Assembly (NCBI RefSeq): GCF_004216855.1
Contig: NZ_SGXT01000017.1
Span: 172,169 to 236,168 of the forward strand
Direction of reading: 5' to 3'
Source: Microcella alkaliphila
Lineage (GTDB): Bacteria; Actinomycetota; Actinomycetes; Actinomycetales; Microbacteriaceae
Length of the DNA stretch: 64,000 nt
Part shown: positions 36,821 through 44,863 of the stretch, piece by piece
Numbering within the stretch: the stretch's first letter is position 1
Layout of the letters: each line of letters starts with the position of its first letter
Program-made: the position numbers and the translations under genes
The notes under the pieces: generated by a model
What the model was told of the DNA's origin: nothing
The model's input: only the letters and a program-made list of their open reading frames with translations
The model's database searches: none

Positions 36821-37456
36821 ATGCGAGTGCACGTTGCGGACCACCCTCTGATCACCCACAAGCTGACGGTTCTCCGCGATGAGCGCACGCCGTCGCCCAC
36901 CTTCCGCGCGTTGACGAGCGAACTCGTCACCCTGCTCGCCTACGAGGCCACGCGTCAGGTGCGCACCCACGAGGTGACCATCCACACCCCCGTCGCCGAG
37001 ACGGTCGGGCTCGCAATCAGCGAACCGCGACCCCTGATCGTGCCGATCTTGCGCGCCGGGCTCGGCATGCTCGAGGGCATGACGGCGCTGATGCCCAGTG
37101 CCGAGGTCGGGTTCCTCGGCATGGTGCGCAACGAAGAGACCCTCGAGCCGAGCGTGTATGCCGAGCGCCTGCCCGACGACCTGTCGAACCGGCAGTGCTT
37201 CGTGCTCGACCCGATGCTCGCGACGGGCGGTTCACTGCTGTCGGCGATCCAGTACCTGTTCGACCGGGGCGCGGTCGACGTCACCGCGGTGTGCATCTTG
37301 GGGGCCCCCGAGGGCGTTGCCGCCGTCGAGAAAGCGGTCGAGGGCCGCGATGTGACGCTCGTGCTCGGCGCGCTCGACGAGCGCCTCAACGAGCACGGCT
37401 ACATCGTGCCCGGCCTCGGCGACGCCGGCGACCGGCTGTACGGCACAGCCGGCTGA
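36821..37456 (+). CDS. upp: Uracil phosphoribosyltransferase
   Basis: 211 residues; pyrimidine salvage, uracil + PRPP to UMP. It begins [20 protein letters not shown], has [12 protein letters not shown] (about 71-82), the PRPP loop [15 protein letters not shown] (about 128-142) and the C-terminal uracil-binding [16 protein letters not shown]. All hallmarks are intact. Confidence 0.96.
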   Translation: MRVHVADHPLITHKLTVLRDERTPSPTFRALTSELVTLLAYEATRQVRTHEVTIHTPVAETVGLAISEPRPLIVPILRAGLGMLEGMTALMPSAEVGFLGMVRNEETLEPSVYAERLPDDLSNRQCFVLDPMLATGGSLLSAIQYLFDRGAVDVTAVCILGAPEGVAAVEKAVEGRDVTLVLGALDERLNEHGYIVPGLGDAGDRLYGTAG

Positions 37457-37551
37457 ACGGCGCGCGCTCACTTCTCGCCGGCTGCGCGTCTAGACGGATG
37501 CACGGCTCGGCGACTTGACGCTCTGCTTGGATAAACGAAATACTCAGAAGC

Positions 37552-37653
37552 ATGACCGCCCTCGCTCTCGCCCGCACCGCCGTTTCGGCCGGGGAGACCA
37601 CGCGCATGATGATGCGCGCTGCGGTCGTGCACGCCTGTCGAATGTGCTCCTGA
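37552..37653 (+). CDS. Possible 33-residue leader peptide ending in HACRMCS
   Basis: Small ORF MTALALARTAVSAGETTRMM then MRAAVVHACRMCS, stop 37651-37653, 67 bp before the winged-HTH gene. TTGACG at 37515-37520 could be a -35 box. The Met-rich MMM and the CRMC end resemble translated leaders that sense amino acids, but no clear attenuator hairpin is visible. The remaining gap 37457-37720 holds nothing else I can name. Confidence 0.3.
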   Translation: MTALALARTAVSAGETTRMMMRAAVVHACRMCS

Positions 37654-37720
37654 TGAGATCCCGCGCGCCGCGACCGTCGCCTGCGCGCATCCATCACACT
37701 TTTGAAGGACGCATCGACCC

Positions 37721-38413
37721 ATGACTTTTTCGCCCACTCCCCCCACGTCTGGCCCCGCCGCGACCGCGCCCGGGGTCAACCCGCAGCGTCGTGCCGCCGC
37801 CGCGCCGCCGCAGACCGAGCCCCGCGGGTTCGTGCTCTACGTCGGCCTCGACGAGAAGAAGGCCGCGGCCGCCGGCATCGACCTCGGCCGCCTCGTGACC
37901 GAGCTGAAGAAGGTGACAAGTCAGCTTGCGCCCGCCGCCGAGACGCACGCCGCCGTCGCCCTGGCCCCCGTCGGCGCGGGCGGTCGCGACCTCGAGGTGG
38001 TGCGCCTGGCCATGCAAGACCCGGCCGCGCTGTCGCGCTACCGCGGTGAGAGCGAGAAGACACCCGTCGATGAGGGCGTCATCGTCGACATCTCACGCAA
38101 GCGCGTCGTGCTGGACGGCGAGACAGCGCAGCTCACGTACAAGGAGTTCGAGCTGCTGCAGTATCTCGTGCTGCGCGAGGGTCGCACGATCGACCGCAAC
38201 GAGCTCATCTCGGCGCTCTGGGCCGAGGGCGTCGAGCACGAAGGCGAGGTGCCGAACGAGCGCACCATCGACGTGCACGTGCGGCGACTGCGGGCGAAGC
38301 TCGGGGCGTACGAAGAGATCGTGCGCACGGTGCGCGGAGCCGGGTATCGCTTCGACCGGCACGCCGACGTCACAGTGCGCTACGCGTCGACGCCGTCGCC
38401 CGACACGTTCTAG
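37721..38413 (+). CDS. OmpR/PhoB-type winged-helix regulator without a receiver domain
   Basis: 230 residues. About residues 1-35 are disordered. A short alpha/beta domain follows (FVLYVGLDEKKAAAAGIDLGRLVTELKK...AAVALAPVGAGGRDLEVVRLAM) that lacks the phospho-accepting Asp and Lys of CheY-like receivers. The C-terminal Trans_reg_C domain is clear: VVLDGETAQLTYKEFELLQYLVLREGRTIDRNELISALW, then ERTIDVHVRRLRAKLG and VRTVRGAGYRF. This is an atypical, probably phosphorylation-independent regulator. GAAGGA lies ~11 nt before the ATG. It converges on the DUF1003 gene; the two stop codons share the 4 bp CTAG. Confidence 0.85.
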   Translation: MTFSPTPPTSGPAATAPGVNPQRRAAAAPPQTEPRGFVLYVGLDEKKAAAAGIDLGRLVTELKKVTSQLAPAAETHAAVALAPVGAGGRDLEVVRLAMQDPAALSRYRGESEKTPVDEGVIVDISRKRVVLDGETAQLTYKEFELLQYLVLREGRTIDRNELISALWAEGVEHEGEVPNERTIDVHVRRLRAKLGAYEEIVRTVRGAGYRFDRHADVTVRYASTPSPDTF

Positions 38414-38829
38414 GCGGGCAGCCCCCTGCCGTTTCCACCGTCTCGGTCGGCGACGAGCCGCTCGATGAGCTCGAGCTGGCGGCGGTTGATCATCAGCAGC
38501 TCATCGATCTCACGCGCGGCGGCGACGTTCGTCTCGTAGTCGTGCTGGGCGAGGGAGGCCGAAATCGCGTCCTGCCGCTTCGCCGCAATCAGCAGAATCG
38601 CTCCCTGCAGCCCCGCGAGCGCACTGAGGATCAGGTTCAGCAGGATGAACGGGTACGGATCCCAGGCCAGGGTGCCGAACTGCAGGGTTGCCCACACGAC
38701 CATCAGCCCGAGGAACGAGAACACGAACGGCCAGCTGCCCATGCCGTTGCGCAGGATGTCGGCCGCCCGCTGACCGGTCGTCCGGTCACGGGTGGTGCGG
38801 GAGTGCCAGTTTACGAGTGGTCGCGTCAT
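38410..38829 (-). CDS. DUF1003 membrane protein
   Basis: 139 residues. Two close membrane helices (WPFVFSFLGLMVVWATLQFG and YPFILLNLILSALAGLQGAILLIAA), then AKRQDAISASLAQHDYETNVAAAREIDELL, the exact DUF1003 signature, and a C-terminal helix. Function unknown; DUF1003 proteins are widespread inner-membrane proteins. Tail-to-tail with the winged-HTH gene. Confidence 0.9.
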   Translation of the reverse strand: MTRPLVNWHSRTTRDRTTGQRAADILRNGMGSWPFVFSFLGLMVVWATLQFGTLAWDPYPFILLNLILSALAGLQGAILLIAAKRQDAISASLAQHDYETNVAAAREIDELLMINRRQLELIERLVADRDGGNGRGLPA

Positions 38830-38850
38830 GCCGCTGACGCTAGAGGCCTC

Positions 38851-38901
38851 CGGATGCGCGCGGCAAGACCCCTCGTCGGGTGCAGCAGGTAGACGGCGAA
38901 G
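38851..38901 (-). repeat. Duplicated 3' end of the metal permease gene (copy A)
   Basis: 51 bp that match 39280-39330 at 48 positions. In copy B these bases encode the permease C-terminus YLLHPTRGLAARIRRP. Copy A lies outside any gene, and together the two copies bracket the orphan antitoxin gene. Confidence 0.85.
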
Positions 38902-38953
38902 CGACTAACCGGTGCGGTCGGCCCACCAGCCGGGTGCTGCTGCCACGAGCGGC

Positions 38954-39205
38954 TCACGCTCGACGTGCGGCGATTTCGGCGCGGAGTTGCTGGAGTTGAG
39001 CGGGACCGTCGAGTAGGTCAGCCCGGCTCTCGACCACGTCGGACAGGCGTCGCGCGATCTCGTCGTCCCACGCAGCGTCGATAGCGCTCTGATCGGCGTC
39101 GATGTCGCGGTCGACACTCAAGCGCAGAAGCCGTGCCGCCTCGAGCCGCTGCTCGGGCGTCAGGGCATACCCCGCCTCGACGTAGTCAGTCAGCTTCGGG
39201 TTCAT
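38954..39205 (-). CDS. Addiction-module antitoxin (TIGR02574/unstable antitoxin family), orphan
   Basis: 83 residues from ATG 39205. LTPEQRLEAARLLRLSVD then IDAAWDDEIARRLSDVVESRADLLDG...LQQLRAEIAARRA is the pattern of these small, labile antitoxins, normally followed by a ParE/RelE-type toxin gene that overlaps the stop. Here the downstream frame gives only ~22 codons (PHVEREPLVAAAPGWWADRTG and stop), which resembles the first helix of such a toxin but then ends. A toxin remnant is likely and the antitoxin is orphaned. It sits between the two copies of a 51-bp repeat. Confidence 0.72.
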   Translation of the reverse strand: MNPKLTDYVEAGYALTPEQRLEAARLLRLSVDRDIDADQSAIDAAWDDEIARRLSDVVESRADLLDGPAQLQQLRAEIAARRA

Positions 39206-39248
39206 GCCGGGAGTGTACGCCGATGGTCCGACAATCGGGCGGCTCGTG

Positions 39249-40112
39249 TCACGATGCCGTGGACAGCGGGGCGGGGCGGCGGATGCGCGCGGCAAGACCC
39301 CGCGTCGGGTGCAGCAGATAGACGGTGAAGAACACGATCGCGTTGACCACCACGACGGCGCCGCCGGAGGCGATGTCGAGGTAGTAGCTGGCGGCGACGC
39401 CGACCAGGCTGGAAGCGGCGGCGATGAGCGGGGCGATGACGAGCATCCTCTGGATGCGGTCGGTGAGGAGGCGCGCGGTGGCTCCGGGGATGATGAGCAG
39501 CGCGACGACCAGCACGACGCCGACGATCTGCAGGCCGACGACGGCGGTGAGGGCGAGCAGGCCCAGCAGCAGGGCGGAGAGGCGGCGGGGCGACAGGCCG
39601 ATCGAGTGGGCGTGTGCCGGGTCGAAGGCGAAGAGGGTGAGGTCGCGGCGCTTCACGATGAGCAGGCTGAGGGCGATGGCGCCGATGATGGCGATCTGCA
39701 GCAGGTCGGCGGGGCCGACGCCGAGGATGTTGCCGAACACGATGTGGCCGAGGTCGATCTGGCTGGGCGTGATCGAGACGAGCACGATGCCGAGTGCGAA
39801 TAGGCTCGTGAAGACGATGCCGATCGCCGCATCCTCTTTGATGCGGGAGGTGTCGCGCACGACGCCGATGAGCAGCACGGCGAGCAGGCCGAAGACGAGG
39901 GCGCCGATCGCGAAGGGCGCGCCGACGAGGTAGGCGAGCACGACGCCGGGCAAGACGGCGTGCGCGACGGCGTCACCCATGAGTGACCAGCCGATCAGAA
40001 CGAGCCAGCAACTGAGCACAGCGCAGACGACGGCCGCGATCGTCGTCGCCGCGAGGGCGCGCAGCATGAACTCGTAGGTGAACGGTTCGAGGAGGAGGTC
40101 GAGCCAGGTCAT
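39249..40112 (-). CDS. Metal (manganese-type) ABC transporter permease
   Basis: 287 residues, ABC-3 family: EPFTYEFMLRALAATTIAAVVCAVLSCWLVLIGWSLMGDAVAHAVLPGV contains the conserved GDAxxHAVLPG turn. About eight helices follow (GALVFGLLAVLLIGVV..., VVGLQIVGVVLVVALLIIPGATARLL). It forms the channel of the importer encoded by the next two genes upstream on this strand; its ATG overlaps the ATPase stop by 4 bp. The last 17 codons are duplicated at 38851-38901. Confidence 0.92.
   Translation of the reverse strand: MTWLDLLLEPFTYEFMLRALAATTIAAVVCAVLSCWLVLIGWSLMGDAVAHAVLPGVVLAYLVGAPFAIGALVFGLLAVLLIGVVRDTSRIKEDAAIGIVFTSLFALGIVLVSITPSQIDLGHIVFGNILGVGPADLLQIAIIGAIALSLLIVKRRDLTLFAFDPAHAHSIGLSPRRLSALLLGLLALTAVVGLQIVGVVLVVALLIIPGATARLLTDRIQRMLVIAPLIAAASSLVGVAASYYLDIASGGAVVVVNAIVFFTVYLLHPTRGLAARIRRPAPLSTAS
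39280..39330 (-). repeat. Permease 3' end, copy B of the 51-bp duplication
   Basis: Coding copy of the 51-bp repeat (48/51 identical to 38851-38901), inside the last codons of the permease gene. The intervening DNA holds the orphan antitoxin. Confidence 0.85.
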
Positions 40113-40897
40113 GCGCGGGTCTCCCCGGGGTCGGCGTCTCGCGTGAGATCTGTGTCGCTGGCCGGGTCGGTGTCGCGCGGCAGCCCGAACGCGCGGGAGA
40201 GCACCTCGGGGGCGAGCACCTCGTCGGGCGGCCCGTCGGCGACGAGGCGTCGGGCGAGAAGCACGACCCGGTCGGCCCGGTCGGGCAGCGTGGCGAGGTC
40301 GTGGGTCGAGACGAGCACGGTGGCTCCCGCGGCGGCAAGGTCGGCGAGCACGTCGGCGATGAGCCGCTCGCTGACGACGTCGACCCCGGCGTAGGGCTCG
40401 TCGAGCAGCAGCACGTCGGCCTGCTGCGCCAGCGCCCGGGCGACGAAGACGCGGCGGCGCTGACCGCCCGACAGCGCGCCGATGGGCCGGTTGGCGAGGT
40501 CGCTTAGCTGCACGCGCGCGAGGGCGTCGGCGACGGCGTCGCGATCAGCCGCGCGCAGCCGGCGGGTCACGCCGAGCCGCCCGTATCGCCCCTGCGCGAT
40601 GACGTCGGCGACGGTGAGGGGGAAGTCGGGGTCAACCCCGTCTGACTGCGGCATGACGGCGACCCGGCCGGCGCGGCGCGCGGCGTCGGGGGCGCCGCCG
40701 AGCACCTCGACCCGGCCGCGGCGGGGGCGGAGGCGACCCGTGATCGCGCCGAAGAGGGTCGATTTGCCGGCCCCGTTCATCCCGACGAGCGCGGTGACCG
40801 CCGCCGGGGCGACGGCGAGCGTGACGTCGTCGAGGGCGGTGACCGCGCCGTAGCGCACGGTCACCGATTTGAGGCGGATGCTCGCGGTCGCGCTCAC
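40109..40897 (-). CDS. Metal (manganese-type) ABC transporter ATP-binding protein
   Basis: 262 residues from GTG 40897 (VSATASIRLKSVTVRYG). Walker A GMNGAGKST (about 39-47), Q-loop VMPQSDGVDPDFP, signature LSGGQRRRV (about 139-147), Walker B VLLLDEPYAG and H-loop VSTHDL are all intact. It energises import with the neighbouring permease. The GTG start overlaps the stop of the substrate-binding protein gene by 4 bp. Confidence 0.93.
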   Translation of the reverse strand: MSATASIRLKSVTVRYGAVTALDDVTLAVAPAAVTALVGMNGAGKSTLFGAITGRLRPRRGRVEVLGGAPDAARRAGRVAVMPQSDGVDPDFPLTVADVIAQGRYGRLGVTRRLRAADRDAVADALARVQLSDLANRPIGALSGGQRRRVFVARALAQQADVLLLDEPYAGVDVVSERLIADVLADLAAAGATVLVSTHDLATLPDRADRVVLLARRLVADGPPDEVLAPEVLSRAFGLPRDTDPASDTDLTRDADPGETRA

Positions 40898-41826
40898 GAC
40901 GCCAGCCCCGTCGCGATCGTGTCGGCCGCGTGGCGCAGCAGGGCGAGGTAGCTGGGCACGGGCCCGTCGGGGTCGGAGAGGGAGTCGACGTAGAGGGTGC
41001 CGCCGAATCGCGCGCCCGTGTCGGCGGCGACCTGCAGCATCGCGTCGGCCGAGACGGTCGACTCGCAGAACACGGCGGGAACCTCGCGCTCGCGCACCGT
41101 GTCGATCACGGCGGCGACGCGCTGCGGGGTGGCCTGCTGGTCGGCATTGACCGGCCACAGGTAGGCCTCGTCGAGCCCGAGATCGCGGGCGAGGTACGAG
41201 AAGGCTCCCTCGCAACTGACGAGCACGCGCTCGGCGGCCGGCACCCGTTCGATCGACGCCGCAAGCTCTGTGGCGACGGCGTCGAGCTCGGCCGAGTAAT
41301 CGGCGGCGCGGTCGGCGTAGTGCTCGGCTCCGGCTGGGTCGAGCTCGGTGAGGGCCGCCGCGATGCGCTCGACATAGTGCTGGCCGGCGAGCGGTGACAT
41401 CCACGCGTGCGGGTTCGCCTCAGACGTGCCCGCGATCGGAACGGGGTCGAGGCCGTCGCTGAGGGTGACGCTCGGCGCGTCGACGTCGGCGATGAACTGC
41501 GCAAACCACGCCTCGAGGCCGAGGCCGTTCTCGATGACGAGCTCGGCGCCGCGCGCCTGGCGCAGGTCGCCCGGCGTCGGCTCGTAGCCGTGAATCTCGG
41601 CGCCGACGCGCGTGATCGAGCGCACCTCGACGCGGTCGCCGGCGACCTCGCGCACCATGTCGGCGATCACCGTGAAGGTGGTCAGCACGAGCGGGCGGTC
41701 GGACGCCGCGTCATCGGATGCGCGGGGATCGTCACCGGCGGACGGCCCCGTCGGCGCGCACCCGGCCGCGAGCGCGACGAGCGCGGCGGTCGCACCCGCC
41801 AGCATCCCGCGCAGATTTTTCGGCAT
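40894..41826 (-). CDS. Metal ABC transporter substrate-binding lipoprotein, manganese type
   Basis: 310 residues. Lipoprotein signal peptide with lipobox LAAGC (Cys near residue 23). Cluster A-I (ZnuA/PsaA) fold with metal ligands in order: H in GAEIHGYEPTP, H in NPHAWMSPLAG, E in CEGAFSYLARDLGL and D in YVDSLSD. The His-His-Glu-Asp set is that of Mn (PsaA/MntC) rather than Zn proteins, and no His-rich loop is present. First gene of the three-gene importer. TATATT lies 7 nt before the ATG, and a perfect palindrome spans the start codon. Confidence 0.9.
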   Translation of the reverse strand: MPKNLRGMLAGATAALVALAAGCAPTGPSAGDDPRASDDAASDRPLVLTTFTVIADMVREVAGDRVEVRSITRVGAEIHGYEPTPGDLRQARGAELVIENGLGLEAWFAQFIADVDAPSVTLSDGLDPVPIAGTSEANPHAWMSPLAGQHYVERIAAALTELDPAGAEHYADRAADYSAELDAVATELAASIERVPAAERVLVSCEGAFSYLARDLGLDEAYLWPVNADQQATPQRVAAVIDTVREREVPAVFCESTVSADAMLQVAADTGARFGGTLYVDSLSDPDGPVPSYLALLRHAADTIATGLAS

Positions 41827-41836
41827 ACCGAAAAAT
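41815..41836 (-). promoter_or_regulatory. 22-bp palindromic operator over the start of the metal-transport operon
   Basis: ATTTTTCGG and CCGAAAAAT are perfect 9-bp arms around a 4-bp centre containing the start codon. The palindrome also covers the predicted transcription start and touches the -10 box at 41839-41834. A bound repressor would block RNA polymerase directly. Because the importer looks like a manganese system, an MntR/DtxR-type repressor is the natural candidate; no such gene is in the window. Confidence 0.72.
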
Positions 41837-41839
41837 ATA
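41834..41839 (-). promoter_or_regulatory. -10 box TATATT for leaderless metal-binding protein gene
   Basis: Minus strand TATATT, seven bases, ATG 41826. Overlapped by the 22-bp palindrome. Confidence 0.65.
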
Positions 41840-41873
41840 CTCCGCTTACGCTGGGCGCGCGATCTATGCGGGC

Positions 41874-42146
41874 TCAGGATGGGGCGTTGTTGCTGACGTC
41901 GCGAAGGGCTGTCTCGATCGCCACATCAAAGCCAAGCGAGTCATCGGCGCTCATCGCCACCGTCGCGACCGCGTGCGCGCGGGCATGCGGGTCGGTCGTC
42001 TCAGTGCTCGCGGCGAGGGCGCGGCCCGCGGCGTCACCGAGATAAAGCAGAGCGTCGGTGAGGGCGCCCCGCTGACGCACCGAGGCGGCGGTCGCCGTAA
42101 GTGCTCCGGCGAGGCGGCGTGCCGCCGGATCGTCTGTCGCGCGCAT
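41874..42146 (-). CDS. Hypothetical Ala-rich 90-residue protein
   Basis: MRATDDPAARRLAGALTATA...ALTDALLYLGDAAGRALAAST...AHAVATVAMSADDSLGFDVA. Predicted all-helical, soluble. Not recognised. CAGACT ends 6 nt before the ATG, like the leaderless starts around it, and codon use resembles the neighbours, so the ORF is probably real. It precedes the metal importer on the same strand by 47 bp, but that operon has its own promoter. Confidence 0.55.
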   Translation of the reverse strand: MRATDDPAARRLAGALTATAASVRQRGALTDALLYLGDAAGRALAASTETTDPHARAHAVATVAMSADDSLGFDVAIETALRDVSNNAPS

Positions 42147-42382
42147 CTGCCCAGTCTGCGGTCACCTCCTGACCGATGCGTGAAATCGACGCCGTTGCTA
42201 TCGTCGACTCAGGCGCCTTGGCGCCCTCGCGCAGTCGATGACGAAGTGCTCGTCTGACACATTCGCGGAGAGGACTGACCCGGTCAGGACACGTCCGCGG
42301 TGGAGATTGCGCAATCGGCCCGACCCCGGGCCGGTTGTGTACACCCAGCCGCGAATGCGGCGCGAGAGAAAGGCGGGCACCC

Positions 42383-42517
42383 ATGCCCACGACCGACAGA
42401 GGCACCTCCGTGCGTGAAGACGGGTCGCTGCTGCGGCCGGCCGCCTGGTACGTCGACGAGATGGATGCGCGCACCCTCGACCGCGTCGCCGACCTGGTCC
42501 GCACAGCCTTCGCGTGA
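42383..42517 (+). CDS. Possible 44-residue small protein
   Basis: MPTTDRGTSVREDGSLLRPA then AWYVDEMDARTLDRVADLVRTAFA. AAAGGCGG lies ~8 nt before the ATG. An amphipathic C-terminal helix is likely. Not recognised. The rest of the 640-bp gap 42147-42787 holds the terminator at 42695-42728 and an AT-richer patch (42580-42630), and no other candidate. Confidence 0.35.
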   Translation: MPTTDRGTSVREDGSLLRPAAWYVDEMDARTLDRVADLVRTAFA

Positions 42518-42694
42518 CGAAGGGACGAGCGTGACCGGGCCAGCCCCGCGCATCCACTCTCAGCAGATTCATCGAAAAATAACGTTCCCATAACTAGACA
42601 CCGTTATCGTCCCGTTATATCTTCTAAGCGCGTCAATCGTTTGCTGTGGCGGTAGACGCGGAATGTGATTGCAGGACACTCTTGGTGCAAGGGA

Positions 42695-42728
42695 GAGGCC
42701 CGACCGTTTGCCTCGACGGTCGGGCCTC
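42695..42728. terminator. Strong bidirectional hairpin upstream of marR-like gene
   Basis: GAGGCCCGACCGT and ACGGTCGGGCCTC are perfect 13-bp arms around an 8-nt loop. No long U-tract. It separates the small ORF region from the MarR gene. Confidence 0.8.
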
Positions 42729-42774
42729 AATCACGTTAACGGCGCCCTGCATCGCGCACACCCATGCGGGTGAA

Positions 42775-42780
42775 TAGAGT
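42775..42780 (+). promoter_or_regulatory. -10 box TAGAGT for leaderless MarR-type gene
   Basis: TAGAGT, TGTCCTC, GTG 42788. This decides the start in favour of GTG 42788 over ATG 42764, which would lie upstream of the box. Confidence 0.6.
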
Positions 42781-42787
42781 TGTCCTC

Positions 42788-43225
42788 GTGGTGGACACAT
42801 CGGTTGCGGTCGACGCATGGGAAGCGCTGTTTCGCGCCCAGGTGTCGGTGCTCCGTCAGCTCAGTACAGAGTTTCCGACCACGGAGATCTCGTTCACCGA
42901 ATACGACGTGCTCTTCAACCTGAGCCGGGCACCCGAGCGCAGCCTGCGCATCCGTGACCTGATCCCCCACCTGCTGCTCAGCCAGCCGAGCGTGAGCCGC
43001 CTGCTCGAACGCCTCGCCACGCGCGGGCTCGTCACCAAGCAGACCGACCCCACCGACGCCCGCGGCACCATCGTCACCCTCACCGACGAGGGGCACACGC
43101 TGTTCCGAAGGGTCGCGGTCGCGCACGCCGACTCGATCTCGCGCCGCGTCGGCGGATCACTCGACGCCGACGAGCTCGCGCAGCTGACCGCGCTGTGCCG
43201 GAAGCTGCGCGACGGCGCGAGCTGA
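42788..43225 (+). CDS. MarR-family transcriptional regulator
   Basis: 145 residues. Winged HTH: FTEYDVLFNLSRAPERSLRIRDLIPHLLLSQPSVSRLLERLATRGLVTKQTDPTDARGTIVTLTDEG, with the conserved DxRGxxVxLT wing. N- and C-terminal helices (VDAWEALFRAQVSVLRQL, ELAQLTALCRKLRDGA) form the dimer interface. No Cys redox pair is evident. The target is unknown; photolyase follows in the same direction 63 bp downstream with its own -10-like box. Confidence 0.88.
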   Translation: MVDTSVAVDAWEALFRAQVSVLRQLSTEFPTTEISFTEYDVLFNLSRAPERSLRIRDLIPHLLLSQPSVSRLLERLATRGLVTKQTDPTDARGTIVTLTDEGHTLFRRVAVAHADSISRRVGGSLDADELAQLTALCRKLRDGAS

Positions 43226-43275
43226 GCATCCCGTCGACGGGTCGCGGGTCGCGGCGAACTGTCGGAAAGCGTGCA

Positions 43276-43281
43276 TACGGT
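43276..43281 (+). promoter_or_regulatory. -10 box TACGGT for leaderless photolyase gene
   Basis: TACGGT ends 7 nt before ATG 43289. The same hexamer precedes the APC permease gene at 55885. Confidence 0.5.
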
Positions 43282-43288
43282 GAGCGGC

Positions 43289-44662
43289 ATGGCCGCTGAC
43301 ACCTCCCCGACCATCGTCTGGTTGCGCGACGACCTGCGCGTCGCCGACAACCCCGCACTGAACGCCGCCGTCGAGCGCGGCGGCGACGTCGTCGTGCTCG
43401 ACGTGCTCGACGACGAGAGCGACGAGGTGCGGCCGATCGGCTCCGCCAGCCGCTGGTGGCTGCACCACAGCCTGACTGCGCTCGCCGCCGACCTCGACGC
43501 GCTCGGCGCGGGCCTCACCCTGCGCCGCGGTCCGGCCGAGAAGGTCGTCATGGCGGTCGTCGACGAGGTCGGCGCTGGGGCCGTGCACTGGAACCGCCGC
43601 TACGGAAAAGCGCGCGAGGTGGATGCTCGCCTCAAGACCGCGCTCAAAGATCGCGACATCGAGGCGGTCAGCCACGCCGCGAACCTGTTGTTCGAGCCGT
43701 GGACGGTGCAGACCGGCTCGGGCGGCCCCTACGGCGTCTTCACCCCGTTCTGGAAGGCGTGCCTGGCGCGCGATGAGCCGCGGGCTCCCCTGGAGGCGCC
43801 CGCGAGCATCCCGGGTCGCGCGGTCGAAGGCGACGACCTCGACAGCTGGGAGCTCTTGCCAACAGCGCCCGACTGGGCGGGCGGCATGCGCGACGAGTGG
43901 ACCCCCGGTTCGACGGGCGGCCGCGAGCGACTCGAGCAACTTGCAGAGGAACGCCTCGCCGACTATCACCGGCGCGACGAGCCGGGATTCGAGGTCACGA
44001 GCCAGCTGAGCCCGCATCTGCGCTTCGGTGAGGTCAGCCCGTACCAGGTGTGGCACCGGCTACGCGATGGCCTGTCGGGGCTTGCGGCGAAGAATCACGC
44101 AAAGTTTCTCAGCGAGCTGGGCTGGCGCGAGTTCTCGTACCACCTGCTGTTTCACAACCCCGACCTCGCCACCGTCAACTACCGTCGCGAGTTCGACGCC
44201 TACCCGTGGAACGACCCCCATGACGCCGGCCTGGCGCGCTGGCAAAAGGGCCGCACGGGTATCCCGATCGTCGACGCCGGCATGCGCCAGCTCTGGCACA
44301 TCGGCTGGATGCACAACCGCGTTCGCATGATCACCGCCAGCTTCCTGACGAAGAACCTCCAGATCGACTGGCGGGTCGGCGAGGAATGGTTCTGGGACAC
44401 GCTCGTCGACGCCGACGAAGCGTCCAACGCAGCGTCGTGGCAGTGGGTCGCCGGGTCTGGTGCTGATGCGGCACCGTACTTTCGGGTCTTCAACCCGGTG
44501 CTGCAGGCACAGAAGTTCGACCCGCGCAACGAGTACGTGGCTCGCTGGGTGCCCGAGGAGGGCACCGACGACTACCCCGAGCCGATGGTCGACCTGAAAG
44601 AGTCGCGGCAGGCCGCGCTCGACGGGTACGAGGCCGTCAAGGCGGCCAAGAACCGGGCGTAG
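43289..44662 (+). CDS. phr: Deoxyribodipyrimidine photo-lyase (CPD photolyase, class I)
   Basis: 457 residues from ATG 43289 (GTG 43271 also open). N-terminal alpha/beta antenna domain (TIVWLRDDLRVADNPALNAAV), then the FAD-binding domain: LSPHLRFGEVSP, KFLSELGWREFSYHLLFHNP, RTGIPIVDAGMRQLWHIGWMHNRVRMI, ASFLTKNLQIDWRVGEEWFWDTLVDAD, NAASWQWVAGSGADAAPYFRVFNP. The Trp triad positions and the Asn facing the flavin N5 (region SNAASWQWVAG) fit a CPD repair enzyme rather than a cryptochrome. It reverses UV-induced cyclobutane dimers with blue light. Confidence 0.93.
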   Translation: MAADTSPTIVWLRDDLRVADNPALNAAVERGGDVVVLDVLDDESDEVRPIGSASRWWLHHSLTALAADLDALGAGLTLRRGPAEKVVMAVVDEVGAGAVHWNRRYGKAREVDARLKTALKDRDIEAVSHAANLLFEPWTVQTGSGGPYGVFTPFWKACLARDEPRAPLEAPASIPGRAVEGDDLDSWELLPTAPDWAGGMRDEWTPGSTGGRERLEQLAEERLADYHRRDEPGFEVTSQLSPHLRFGEVSPYQVWHRLRDGLSGLAAKNHAKFLSELGWREFSYHLLFHNPDLATVNYRREFDAYPWNDPHDAGLARWQKGRTGIPIVDAGMRQLWHIGWMHNRVRMITASFLTKNLQIDWRVGEEWFWDTLVDADEASNAASWQWVAGSGADAAPYFRVFNPVLQAQKFDPRNEYVARWVPEEGTDDYPEPMVDLKESRQAALDGYEAVKAAKNRA

Positions 44663-44755
44663 TCGCGCGGGTTGGCCAGGCGGGCACGGGGGGTGTGTCG
44701 AAGCATGCCGCTCGTCCTGCATCGACAGCTCTGGAGGGGGTTAGCGCGATTTGGG

Positions 44756-44777
44756 TGTGTGCCTCTCATGGCACACA
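44756..44777 (-). repeat. GTGCC-N6-GGCAC dyad, inverted copy (left)
   Basis: TGTGTGCC TCTCAT GGCACACA: 8-bp perfect arms, 6-nt spacer. Read on the minus strand it is GCTGTGTGCCATGAGAGGCA plus CA, matching the plus-strand copy at 44918-44940 at 19 of 22 positions. The two copies face each other across ~140 bp, like terminal inverted repeats. Confidence 0.78.
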
Positions 44778-44863
44778 GCCGTGGTCGCGAGGCGGGGACG
44801 CGCATCGGTGCGGCGCGGCACGGGGCGGCGCGATGGCGCGAGGCGCTGCAGCCCGGCGGCGCG

